Assembly (NCBI GenBank): GCA_002335175.1
Contig: DDCA01000001.1
Coordinates: forward strand, 248,001-312,000
Direction of reading: 5' to 3'
DNA length: 64,000 nucleotides
Origin: Candidatus Saccharibacteria bacterium UBA2018
GTDB taxonomy: Bacteria > Patescibacteriota > Saccharimonadia > Saccharimonadales > Saccharimonadaceae
A program made the position numbers and the translations under genes. How positions within the stretch are numbered: the first letter of the stretch is position 1; each line of letters starts with the position of its first letter. The notes below the pieces were generated by a model, which was not told the origin of the DNA, searched no databases, and saw only the letters and a program-made list of their open reading frames with translations. Positions 8,763-15,874 of this stretch are shown here, piece after piece.

Positions 8763-9376
8763 TATGCTGTCCCTCCTATGATAATCAGGCTCTTACGCGG
8801 GCCCGGTACTGCGCCCTTCAACCCAATCAGGTTATTCGCGGCGTCGAGGTAGGCCACCTCGAGGTTCTTTACGGTCACGCGTTCTCCGCCCATACGGCCG
8901 GCCATGCGCTTACCCTTAAAGACCTTCTGTGGATACATCGACCCAATAGAACCCGGTTTACGAACGTTTCCGTTTCCACCGTGTGTCTTTTTACTAGTAT
9001 TGAAGTTGTGACGCTTCACCGTTCCGGCAAAACCTTTACCTTTTGAGGTGCCAGTGGCATCTACCACGTCACCGAGTGCGAATGCACTTACGTCGATGAT
9101 ACTGCCGACCGTTAGGTCTTCTGGCAGGTCTTCAACGCGAAATTCCCGAATATACTTCGGCGAAGTTTTGCTGGACTTAACGTGTCCAGCGACGGCCTTG
9201 CTCAGGTTCTTACCCGATCCGAATGCAACCTGTACCGCGCTGTAGCCATCTTTTTCAAGAGACTTCACCTGAGTGACGGTAACAGGGCCGGCTTGTATGA
9301 GGGTGACGGGTGTAGCCGTACCATCTTCAGCCAGAATCTGGGTCATACCAATCTTGGTGCCGAGAAGTGCTTTCAT
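8762..9376 (-). CDS. rplC: 50S ribosomal protein L3
   Basis: L3 starts large-subunit assembly, and its loop approaches the peptidyl transferase centre. The 204-residue product starts MKALLGTKIGMTQILAEDGTATPVTLIQAGP and contains the signature GFAGTVKRHNFNTSKKTHGGNGNVRKPGSIGSMYPQKVFKGKRMAGRMGGERVTVKNLEV. It is the first gene of the leftward ribosomal operon in this genome, because rpsJ, which normally precedes it, is separately transcribed. A candidate promoter lies at 9494-9523 and the leader is about 110 nt. Confidence 0.98.
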   Translation of the reverse strand: MKALLGTKIGMTQILAEDGTATPVTLIQAGPVTVTQVKSLEKDGYSAVQVAFGSGKNLSKAVAGHVKSSKTSPKYIREFRVEDLPEDLTVGSIIDVSAFALGDVVDATGTSKGKGFAGTVKRHNFNTSKKTHGGNGNVRKPGSIGSMYPQKVFKGKRMAGRMGGERVTVKNLEVAYLDAANNLIGLKGAVPGPRKSLIIIGGTA

Positions 9377-9468
9377 GCCTTCTTACTCCCATTTTAAAAC
9401 CTCGGTGGCGAGTGGTTTCCAGGCCTATTTTTGGCTCCGGACCTACTCATTCACCAAGGAATAAGTTG

Positions 9469-9482
9469 TTATTACGTAATAA
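9469..9482. repeat. Perfect 14-bp palindrome in the rplC leader
   Basis: TTATTACGTAATAA is a perfect palindrome just downstream of the rplC operon -10 box. It could be an operator for a dimeric regulator or simply AT-rich leader sequence. Its position close to the expected transcription start is the only support for a role. Confidence 0.4.
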
Positions 9483-9493
9483 GTTACCATATA

Positions 9494-9523
9494 AATGTAT
9501 CATGTTTTATGGTAGTGAGTCAA
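9494..9523 (-). promoter_or_regulatory. Candidate promoter of the rplC-secY ribosomal operon
   Basis: On the minus strand, TTGACT (9518-9523) and TACATT (9494-9499) are separated by 18 bp. Transcription would start about 110 nt before the rplC ATG. That leaves room for a regulatory leader, where a short CTCG/CGAG hairpin is visible near 9404-9415. Confidence 0.6.
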
Positions 9524-9531
9524 GAGGTGGA

Positions 9532-9843
9532 CTAGATAACAATACCGGCAGCTTGGAAATTACTAATCACGCCAATAACAACCAGTAATGCATACCAAAT
9601 TTTCCTATCAGCTTGATGTTTTTCAAATAAACGGACGAGTAGAAATCCAACAAAAACACCTACCGGTACGGCATTCAACTGAAAATCGCCAATAAGAAGA
9701 GGCTCGCCAAACTTTATCCAAAACGTCCCAAGTAAAAATACTGCAACGAGTTTCAAAAAATAAAGGCCATCGCTCTCGAATACCCGCTCGTGAAGGCGCT
9801 TAGGTGGGGTTGCTGCATGTGATTGTCTTTTTGTTTTTGCCAT
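9532..9843 (-). CDS. Small membrane protein of unknown function
   Basis: I do not recognise this protein. The 103 residues (from MAKTKRQSHAATPP) comprise a basic N-terminus and three probable membrane segments: GLYFLKLVAVFLLGTFWIKF, AVPVGVFVGFLLVRLFE and IWYALLVVIGVISNFQAAG. An in-frame ATG at 9858 is rejected because it overlaps a -10 box (TACAAT at 9857-9862, with TTGTGC 17 bp upstream). It lies between rpsJ and rplC and is divergent from the small protein at 9904. Confidence 0.7.
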   Translation of the reverse strand: MAKTKRQSHAATPPKRLHERVFESDGLYFLKLVAVFLLGTFWIKFGEPLLIGDFQLNAVPVGVFVGFLLVRLFEKHQADRKIWYALLVVIGVISNFQAAGIVI

Positions 9844-9903
9844 AGTGCTAGAATTCATTGTAATTTATGCCGGTCGTAAGCACAACCGTTGTATACTACC
9901 TAT

Positions 9904-10176
9904 ATGGCTACTAGAAAATCCCCCAAGAAAGCAACAACAAAGAAATCAGCATCTAAACCGGTTTTGTTCGGGCTTCAACCAGAGCAAGAGAAGTTTATGA
10001 CGTTCCGGGTCAACCTACAAACCCTTTATTGGCTCATTCTAGGAGGAGTCGTCCTTCTATTCAGCATGTGGATATTGCAGCTCCAAAGCGACGTTCAGAA
10101 AATTTATGATCAGATAGATATTAATACGGCCGAGGGAAATACCGTCATGCCCGAAGAGAAAGACGCTAAAAACTAA
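9904..10176 (+). CDS. Small single-pass membrane protein of unknown function
   Basis: The 90-residue protein has a Lys-rich N-terminus (MATRKSPKKATTKKSASK). One hydrophobic helix follows (LYWLILGGVVLLFSMWILQL), then a short charged C-terminal part ending in PEEKDAKN. No family is recognised. A frame open from a TTG at 9889 is rejected, because a TATACT -10 box lies at 9892-9897, exactly 6 nt before this ATG, implying a leaderless transcript. A strong terminator follows at 10187. Confidence 0.7.
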   Translation: MATRKSPKKATTKKSASKPVLFGLQPEQEKFMTFRVNLQTLYWLILGGVVLLFSMWILQLQSDVQKIYDQIDINTAEGNTVMPEEKDAKN

Positions 10177-10186
10177 CTGACAAATT

Positions 10187-10218
10187 AAAAAATCCGGCAT
10201 AACTCAGCCGGATTTTTT
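10187..10218. terminator. Bidirectional terminator between the 9904 gene and rpsJ
   Basis: AAAAAATCCGGC pairs with GCCGGATTTTTT around an 8-nt loop. The stem is flanked by A and T runs on either side, so it can end transcripts from both strands: the rightward small gene and the leftward rpsJ. Confidence 0.9.
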
Positions 10219-10232
10219 AATTGGAAGCAATG

Positions 10233-10550
10233 TTACATCCGGATTTCGGCGTCGACACCTGCAGGCAGGCTTAGGTTCTGCAGGCTGTCAATCGTTTTCG
10301 GTGTTGCATTGGTAATGTCAATCAGGCGCTTATGAACGCGCATTTCAAAGCTTTCACCGCCCATTTTGTATACGTGGGGACTTTTGACGACCGTAAACGT
10401 GCTTTTACGCGTAGGCAGAGGCACGGGGCCGGCAATTGACGCACCGGTGCGAACAGCGGTGTCAATGATTTGTTTGGCTGACTGGTCGATCACTTTGTGA
10501 TCATATGCTTTTAGACGGATGCGAATCCGCAGGCCTTCTTCTTTGACCAT
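10233..10550 (-). CDS. rpsJ: 30S ribosomal protein S10
   Basis: S10 is a head protein and also the NusE component of antitermination complexes. The 105-residue product has the landmarks [42 protein letters not shown] and [39 protein letters not shown] lies 6 nt before the ATG. It normally heads the operon carrying rplC, but here it has its own promoter and terminator and is separated from rplC by two small unrelated genes. Confidence 0.98.
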   Translation of the reverse strand: MVKEEGLRIRIRLKAYDHKVIDQSAKQIIDTAVRTGASIAGPVPLPTRKSTFTVVKSPHVYKMGGESFEMRVHKRLIDITNATPKTIDSLQNLSLPAGVDAEIRM

Positions 10551-10641
10551 TATTTCTCCTTACGTTTATGTACCGTAACCTCTGCTCGCTTCATATCTTC
10601 TCATGGCTGGCCGAGTTGTCAGTACGATGGTTTGTTTAGTT

Positions 10642-10670
10642 ATCGTACCATAGCCGCCCACATCTGTAAA
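10642..10670 (-). promoter_or_regulatory. rpsJ promoter
   Basis: On the minus strand TTTACA (10665-10670) and TACGAT (10642-10647) are 17 bp apart, about 90 nt before the rpsJ ATG. The -10 lies within an inverted repeat (GTACGAT at 10622-10628 and ATCGTAC at 10642-10648) that could be an operator. It is back to back with the rightward promoter at 10672. Confidence 0.55.
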
Positions 10671-10671
10671 C

Positions 10672-10700
10672 TTGCATTTTTATAATGTTTGTGCTATAAT
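10672..10700 (+). promoter_or_regulatory. Promoter of the gene at 10709
   Basis: TTGCAT (10672-10677), 17 bp, then a perfect TATAAT (10695-10700). The ATG begins 8 nt after the -10 box, so the mRNA would start at or within a base or two of the initiation codon. Confidence 0.8.
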
Positions 10701-10708
10701 TAGGATAT

Positions 10709-11095
10709 ATGGGCATTGAAGAACTGCGCCGATTATCGACCATCGATAAAAGTGATGGTTATAGAGCAAGAAAGCGTGAGCAGCAAGCGATTGTTCGCAA
10801 GCTTGCCGATGCTGCGTCAATGATCGCTCCAGGCGAGACGGCTTCGTATTGGCCCGAAATGCTAGTCCAGGGCAACCGTCGTTGGCTGGAAGATGAAGCT
10901 ACCTCTTCACGTATTGAATCTGTGCTTTACCGGTTGGGTGCCAATGTTACCTGCTCAGTAGTTTCCCTCAGCAGCGAGAACGGGGACGAAGCCAAGCCGG
11001 GCAAAACTAAAACCAGACCGGTTCTTCTCATTACCGCCGCAGACCAAGAGTTCTCCGATAGGGCTATTAACGGCTCTGCTGATAAAGCTTCGTAG
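10709..11095 (+). CDS. Hypothetical protein
   Basis: No family is recognised for this 128-residue soluble protein. It has a helical, charged N-terminal half (MGIEELRRLSTIDKSDGYRARKREQQAIVRKLADAAS). The later part, SRIESVLYRLGANVTCSVVSLSSENGDEAKPGKTKTRPVLLITAADQEF, looks like a beta-rich domain. It has a strong leaderless promoter and is divergent from rpsJ. Its last 29 nt overlap the 3' end of the convergent gene at 11067. Confidence 0.7.
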   Translation: MGIEELRRLSTIDKSDGYRARKREQQAIVRKLADAASMIAPGETASYWPEMLVQGNRRWLEDEATSSRIESVLYRLGANVTCSVVSLSSENGDEAKPGKTKTRPVLLITAADQEFSDRAINGSADKAS

Positions 11096-11402
11096 CTTCG
11101 GCAAGTGCCCGGGCAATTTTTAGCTCTACATCGCCGGATCGAGGGCCGCGGTCAAAAAACACCTCGAGTGGCTGTCCATTGGCAAGCCTTTTTGTTGCAA
11201 CGTCTATTGAAGGGCGCACCACCTGACCAATACTGTCATCATACAGTGAGTCGACGATGGTACTAACAGGCGGCATGGCTGTCTCGGCAGGCAGTCCTTC
11301 GGGCTCGGATACCAGGCTAAGCACCGGTGAATCGTCGTCAGATACGCCGTCGTACCGGTCTTGAACTGCATACTGATGTTCTAGCGCGAGTGCTTCACTC
11401 AT
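11067..11402 (-). CDS. Hypothetical protein
   Basis: The 111-residue protein is acidic in its first half (DGVSDDDSPVLSLVSEPEG). A helical C-terminus follows (DVELKIARALAEATKLYQQSR). I recognise no family and see no signal peptide or membrane segment. A good promoter (TTTACT, 17 bp, TATAGT at 11435-11463) lies upstream, and a GGGG-type ribosome-binding sequence precedes the ATG. It is convergent with, and overlaps, the gene at 10709. Confidence 0.65.
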   Translation of the reverse strand: MSEALALEHQYAVQDRYDGVSDDDSPVLSLVSEPEGLPAETAMPPVSTIVDSLYDDSIGQVVRPSIDVATKRLANGQPLEVFFDRGPRSGDVELKIARALAEATKLYQQSR

Positions 11403-11434
11403 TTTTGTTTATCCCCTTTTATTTGATGAAGTCC

Positions 11435-11463
11435 ACTATACTCCTTCCGGTAGGTGGAGTAAA
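11435..11463 (-). promoter_or_regulatory. Promoter of the gene at 11067-11402
   Basis: Minus-strand TTTACT (11458-11463), 17-bp spacer, TATAGT (11435-11440). It is followed by a leader of about 25 nt with a purine-rich ribosome-binding sequence. Confidence 0.65.
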
Positions 11464-11482
11464 TACAATTTCCTGCAATAAT

Positions 11483-11511
11483 AAAATACCCCCGATTAAC
11501 AGGGGTATTTT
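11483..11511 (-). terminator. tuf terminator
   Basis: AAAATACCCC and GGGGTATTTT form a 10-bp stem around a 9-nt loop just downstream of the tuf stop. T-rich sequence follows on the minus strand. Confidence 0.9.
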
Positions 11512-11531
11512 ATTATGTGGTTGTCGCTCGA

Positions 11532-12716
11532 TTACTTAGTAATCTTTGTTACGACGCCAGCACCAACGGTGCGGCCACCTTCACGGATAGCGAAGTTTAG
11601 ACCTTGCTCCATAGCGATTGGGGCGAGCAGCTTAACGTTGAAGGTAACGGTGTCGCCCGGCATAACCATTTCTTTGTCAGCTGGAAGCTCGACTTCACCG
11701 GTAACGTCCGTAGTACGGAAGTAGAACTGCGGCTTGTAACCCTTTGAGAATGGAGTGTGGCGTCCGCCTTCTTCTTTCTTCAGGATGTATACTTCAGCTT
11801 CAAATTCGGTGTGTGGAGTCAGTGAACCGGGCTTCACAATAACCTGGCCGCGTTCAACTTGTTCGCGTTCGATACCACGAAGGAGTAGACCGGCGTTGTC
11901 ACCAGCTTGGCCTTGGTCAAGGTTTTTCTTGAAGGCTTCGATACCGGTAACGACCGACTTCTGAGTTGGGCGAATACCTACGATTTCGACTTCTTCGTTG
12001 AGCTTGATAACACCTTGCTCAATACGGCCAGTTGCGACGGTACCGCGTCCTTTAATTGAGAAGACGTCTTCAATAGGCATAAGGAACGGCTTGTCCATGT
12101 CACGAACCGGTTCTTCGACGTATTCGTCGAGGGCTTTCACTAGTTCCATGATAGCTTCTTCGCTCTCAGCATCACCTTCGAGGGCTTTTGTAGCAGAACC
12201 CTTAATGATAGGAGCGTTGTCGCCGTCGTAACCGTTCTTGGTAAGAAGTTCACGGACATCCATTTCAACCAGCTCAACCAGTTCAGGGTCGGCAAGGTCC
12301 ATCTTGTTGAGAAAAACGACGATTTTCGGAACGTTAACCTGGTGAGCGAGCAGAACGTGTTCGCGGGTTTGCGGCAGCGGTCCGTCGTTCGCAGCAACTA
12401 CCAAGATAGCGCCATCGATTTGAGCGGCACCGGTAATCATGTTCTTGACGTAGTCGGCGTGTCCCGGCATGTCGACGTGTGCGTAGTGACGCTTTTCAGA
12501 CTCGTATTCCTGGTGAGAAGAAGCGATGGTAATACCACGGGCTTTTTCTTCAGGAGCGTTGTCGATATCTTCGTAATTGCGAGGCTTGTTGGTGTCAGAA
12601 GGCAGCTTCTTAGCCAGTACGTGCGTAATCGCAGCAGTTAAAGTTGTTTTACCGTGGTCAACGTGACCCATGGTACCAACGTTGACGTGCGGCTTGCTTC
12701 GATCGAAATCAGCCAT
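11532..12716 (-). CDS. tuf: Elongation factor Tu
   Basis: EF-Tu delivers aminoacyl-tRNA to the ribosome in a GTP-dependent way. The 394-residue protein has the G motifs [50 protein letters not shown] and NKMDLAD. Beta-barrel domains 2 and 3 follow ([18 protein letters not shown], then [17 protein letters not shown]). Length equals the E. coli protein. It is monocistronic, with promoter and terminator, and is not linked to fusA or rpsL. AGGAG lies about 12 nt before the ATG. Confidence 0.99.
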   Translation of the reverse strand: MADFDRSKPHVNVGTMGHVDHGKTTLTAAITHVLAKKLPSDTNKPRNYEDIDNAPEEKARGITIASSHQEYESEKRHYAHVDMPGHADYVKNMITGAAQIDGAILVVAANDGPLPQTREHVLLAHQVNVPKIVVFLNKMDLADPELVELVEMDVRELLTKNGYDGDNAPIIKGSATKALEGDAESEEAIMELVKALDEYVEEPVRDMDKPFLMPIEDVFSIKGRGTVATGRIEQGVIKLNEEVEIVGIRPTQKSVVTGIEAFKKNLDQGQAGDNAGLLLRGIEREQVERGQVIVKPGSLTPHTEFEAEVYILKKEEGGRHTPFSKGYKPQFYFRTTDVTGEVELPADKEMVMPGDTVTFNVKLLAPIAMEQGLNFAIREGGRTVGAGVVTKITK

Positions 12717-12792
12717 TGTAGCGTATTTCTCCTACTTAAAATTAGTTATTTTTAGCACGCAGTTTAAAAAACCTCGCAGAGCTATTAGCCTC

Positions 12793-12821
12793 ATTATACA
12801 GAGCGCAGCCTGTTTAGTAAA
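12793..12821 (-). promoter_or_regulatory. tuf promoter
   Basis: Minus-strand TTTACT (12816-12821), 17-bp spacer, perfect TATAAT (12793-12798). The leader is about 70 nt and A/T-rich, with an AGGAG ribosome-binding sequence at its end. Confidence 0.85.
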
Positions 12822-12827
12822 GAGAAC

Positions 12828-14003
12828 TCATCCCTCCTCTAAAATAGCCGGCTCATCTGGAATACGGAGCTCCTGCTTGTCCTGGGAGCGCCAAGCTTTG
12901 ACAGCCCATCCAATTGGCAGCACATCGTGATACCCAATGAGATCGGCTGACATACGCATAAATCCGCCGAGCCAGCCTGCGAACCGCAGCCTTCCCCATT
13001 CGAATACGGCCCAATGGTGTCCGATTGGGATGACACTGGCGGGCTGAACGGGCCGGTAGGTTTTCTTGCTTCCATTCAAATGCCTGACGACAAACTGTGC
13101 ATCGTGCAAGGCAGTCTGGGCAAGGCCAGCGTACGGTGTCGCCGCATTATCACCGATGACGTAAATGCCTGTACGGGCCCTCATGAATTCATCAACGACT
13201 ACTTTTCCCCGCTCGTTGATTGTAAAGTGTTCGCTATTGTTATTAAAAAATGGGGCGTTTGTTACTCCGGACGTCCATATGACAGTCTGCGTACTGAGCG
13301 GGCGTCCGCTAACCATGAGTGACTCGGCCGTTTGCCGTTCTACTTTCTTATCGGTCTCAACATGGACTCCAAGCCTCTTTAGGCGGGCTGCAGCCTTTCG
13401 GCTGGTTGATTCGGACAGGCGCGGCAATAAGCGCGGTGCCGCTTCAACAAGTGTAATACGCAGGCGTTTTTTTCGAATTCCGAAGTGCCTGCGTAGTACC
13501 AAAAGATATTCTCCCAGGGCTCCGGCCAGCTCGACCCCAGTGGCACCACCACCAATAATGACATAGTTTTTCTCGTCGTCAGAGCCGTCTCGCATTTCTT
13601 CGAACAAGTGATTCTGCAGCCGGCGTATTTCGTCTTGTGACTTTATTCCGTACGAAAACGTATCGAGGCCCTCGATCCCGAAGTATGTCGTGACGCTGCC
13701 GAGCGCTAAGATAAGGGTTTTGTAATCGTAGGTTCCCTGCTTCCCCACTAACTGGCGGGTGTCCGGGTGAAGTTTTACTATTTCATCGGTAATCAGTTCG
13801 ACGTTCGGCCAGTCGTCAAAAATTGTTTCAAGCGGTATCCAGGATTGACGATGGCTATGTCCGGTCGCCGTCGCAAATAGTGCCGGGTAATATTGGAAGT
13901 CCGGCTTATCGGAAATAAGCGTTACGTGGTTGTTTGGATGTTCGGCAAGCTCGAGCGCCGCCTTTACTCCACCAAAGCCGCCGCCAACAATCGTTACTTT
14001 CAC
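12828..14003 (-). CDS. ndh: Type II NADH:quinone oxidoreductase (NDH-2 family)
   Basis: NDH-2 enzymes are single-subunit, non-proton-pumping flavoproteins that pass electrons from NADH to quinone. The 391-residue protein has an FAD-binding GGGFGG at residues 7-12. A second dinucleotide-binding GGGATGVELAG lies at 151-161, and YVIGDNAATP, which contacts the flavin, at 281-290. The start is GTG, preceded by AAGGTGAGGGA. It lies 37 nt after cyoE on the same strand with no terminator between, so it is probably the last gene of the cyo operon. A related ferredoxin- or sulfide-oxidising reductase is possible, but no redox cysteine pair is seen. Confidence 0.88.
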   Translation of the reverse strand: MKVTIVGGGFGGVKAALELAEHPNNHVTLISDKPDFQYYPALFATATGHSHRQSWIPLETIFDDWPNVELITDEIVKLHPDTRQLVGKQGTYDYKTLILALGSVTTYFGIEGLDTFSYGIKSQDEIRRLQNHLFEEMRDGSDDEKNYVIIGGGATGVELAGALGEYLLVLRRHFGIRKKRLRITLVEAAPRLLPRLSESTSRKAAARLKRLGVHVETDKKVERQTAESLMVSGRPLSTQTVIWTSGVTNAPFFNNNSEHFTINERGKVVVDEFMRARTGIYVIGDNAATPYAGLAQTALHDAQFVVRHLNGSKKTYRPVQPASVIPIGHHWAVFEWGRLRFAGWLGGFMRMSADLIGYHDVLPIGWAVKAWRSQDKQELRIPDEPAILEEG

Positions 14004-14040
14004 TCCCTCACCTTATCTGTTTTGATCATAGTTATGGCTA

Positions 14041-14910
14041 TTATTGTAGCGTATGGTTCTCGATGAGCACAACGTTAAGTGCCGCCGCAATCAAAAAGAT
14101 AATCGGCAGGACAAGCGATATCTTGAATACTTGCCGGGCCCAAACCTTTGTGCCGGCTGATTGGCTAAAAATGAGCGCCCATCCTCCGGCCCCTGCAACC
14201 ATGAGCAGCGTCGGGAAGAAACTGAGGGTACCAATCGCATTCAGCGCGGCGATTGCGACCCCGTACGACACCATAAACACGGCCATGTTCGCTTTTACGA
14301 TCTTTTCACCGGCGATAACTCCCAGCACCGGAAGGTTGGCGGCGGCATATTCTTCACGACGAAACAGCGAAATAGCGTAAAAATGCGGCATTTGCCAACA
14401 TACGATAAGAAAGAAGATGAGCCATGCCGTGGCATCAATTTGGCCGCTGACCGCTACATACCCCGCCATGGCGGGCAGCGCACCCGGAATACTGCCGATC
14501 AAGGTACTATGAACTGTCCGGCGCTTGGCGAAGCCATATATTGCGACATAAAAAACATATGCAAGAATGCCAAGAGCTACAACAATGAGATTAGTGAAAA
14601 CAAGCAGGCAGACAAGGCCAAGCATGTATAAAACAGCCGCGAATATGCCTGCGCGGCCGGGTGCAATTTGGCGGGTGACAAGAGCACGCTTTTGGGTACG
14701 CGCCATTTTTGCGTCAATGTTTCGATCTATCAAGTTATTGACGACGCAGCCAGAGGCAATGACAAGGGAGGAGCCGACCAGCACACCCAGAATGGCGGTT
14801 AACTCCAGCCCGTATTGATAAGCAAGCAATGATGCCGCTAGTGTATGAATAGCATTCCCGTAAACAATGCCTGGCTTAGTCAAATAGTAATAAAGACGCA
14901 GCTGCTCCAT
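14041..14910 (-). CDS. cyoE: Protoheme IX farnesyltransferase (heme O synthase)
   Basis: CyoE converts heme B to heme O for the bo-type oxidase. It is a UbiA-superfamily membrane enzyme with about eight helices. The 289-residue product contains the prenyltransferase Asp motif NNLIDRNIDAKMARTQKR and the second conserved region YGFAKRRTVHSTLIGSIPGALPAMAGYVA. It lies 5 nt after cyoD. No heme biosynthesis gene is in the window, so the source of heme B is unknown. Confidence 0.95.
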   Translation of the reverse strand: MEQLRLYYYLTKPGIVYGNAIHTLAASLLAYQYGLELTAILGVLVGSSLVIASGCVVNNLIDRNIDAKMARTQKRALVTRQIAPGRAGIFAAVLYMLGLVCLLVFTNLIVVALGILAYVFYVAIYGFAKRRTVHSTLIGSIPGALPAMAGYVAVSGQIDATAWLIFFLIVCWQMPHFYAISLFRREEYAAANLPVLGVIAGEKIVKANMAVFMVSYGVAIAALNAIGTLSFFPTLLMVAGAGGWALIFSQSAGTKVWARQVFKISLVLPIIFLIAAALNVVLIENHTLQ

Positions 14911-14915
14911 CTTAT

Positions 14916-15287
14916 TTAGAATCCTTTTTTATTTTGTTCATACATGTAATCGTTCATCTCATCGGGAGACATGCCCATCCGGTAATCGAGGTTCTGCATA
15001 ATCCAGAGCGACCCGACAACGATAATGAGCAGCATCGAGAGCGTAAAAATGAAGGTGTGCGTTTTAAACACAGAGCGCGGATTTGTTCCAAGATGCAAGA
15101 AGCACACCGATTGGACGGCCAATTGTGCCGTTGCCAAAACCAAAAGCATAAGTGCGGCGAGTGCTGACGCATCGCCGAACCAGCCTTGGGTAACGCATAG
15201 GTAACTAGCGACGCTCAGTACCAGCGACGTACCAAAGCCGAAGACATACAGGCTTACCCAGCTTTTGAATGAACGCTCGGATTTCAT
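14916..15287 (-). CDS. cyoD: Cytochrome bo3 oxidase subunit IV
   Basis: Subunit IV is a small three-helix protein that supports assembly of the oxidase. The 123-residue product has three hydrophobic segments (VSLYVFGFGTSLVLSVASYLCV, ALAALMLLVLATAQLAVQSVCFLHL and FIFTLSMLLIIVVGSLWIM) and the family pattern LAVQSVCFLHLG. It overlaps cyoC by 4 nt (ATGA), indicating coupled translation. Confidence 0.93.
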   Translation of the reverse strand: MKSERSFKSWVSLYVFGFGTSLVLSVASYLCVTQGWFGDASALAALMLLVLATAQLAVQSVCFLHLGTNPRSVFKTHTFIFTLSMLLIIVVGSLWIMQNLDYRMGMSPDEMNDYMYEQNKKGF

Positions 15288-15874
15288 GAAAGTTCTCCCA
15301 ATAAGTAGACGATCGTAAAGAGGAAGATCCAGACAACATCGAGAAAATGCCAGAAGAGCGAGAAGAGAGTGAACTTACGGACGGCATTCCGGGTCAGGCC
15401 ATTTGACATAATGTACCCCCCTGTAACAGCTGCCCAAATTAACCCAATGAGAATGTGGAATCCATGGGTTCCCACTAATGTGAAGAATGCCGATAAGAAC
15501 GCGCTCGCCTGCCAAGAGTGTCCCTCGCGAACAAGCGTGCCGAATTCGAGCAACTCAAGGGTTAGGAAGGCTGTGCCGAGCACAATCGTTGCCATGAGCA
15601 GTCCGAGCCCTAATTGCTTTTTCCCAAATTTAAAGGCAATTGCAGCTATACCGCAGGTGAAGCTGCTGGTGAGCAGAATCAAGGTTTCGACGAAAGCGTA
15701 GCGTGGCTCAAACAAGTCCGCCGCTGATGGCCCGCCGGCAGTATTGTTCCGTAGAACAAGGTAGGTCGCAAACAGACTGGCAAATATGATGACATCTGTC
15801 ATAAGGTAAAGCCAAAAGCCTAATTCAGCTTTGTCAGCTTTGCGATTAAGGGTATCTACAGTTTCATGCCTCAT
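15284..15874 (-). CDS. cyoC: Cytochrome bo3 oxidase subunit III
   Basis: Subunit III is a five-helix heme-copper oxidase component. The 196-residue protein has the typical GFWLYLMTDVIIFASLFATYLVLRN start and the conserved segments LILLTSSFTCGIAAIAF and THGFHILIGLIWA. It ends FWHFLDVVWIFLFTIVYLLG. Length matches E. coli CyoC (204). Four-base overlaps with cyoB and cyoD keep the genes coupled. Confidence 0.96.
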   Translation of the reverse strand: MRHETVDTLNRKADKAELGFWLYLMTDVIIFASLFATYLVLRNNTAGGPSAADLFEPRYAFVETLILLTSSFTCGIAAIAFKFGKKQLGLGLLMATIVLGTAFLTLELLEFGTLVREGHSWQASAFLSAFFTLVGTHGFHILIGLIWAAVTGGYIMSNGLTRNAVRKFTLFSLFWHFLDVVWIFLFTIVYLLGELS

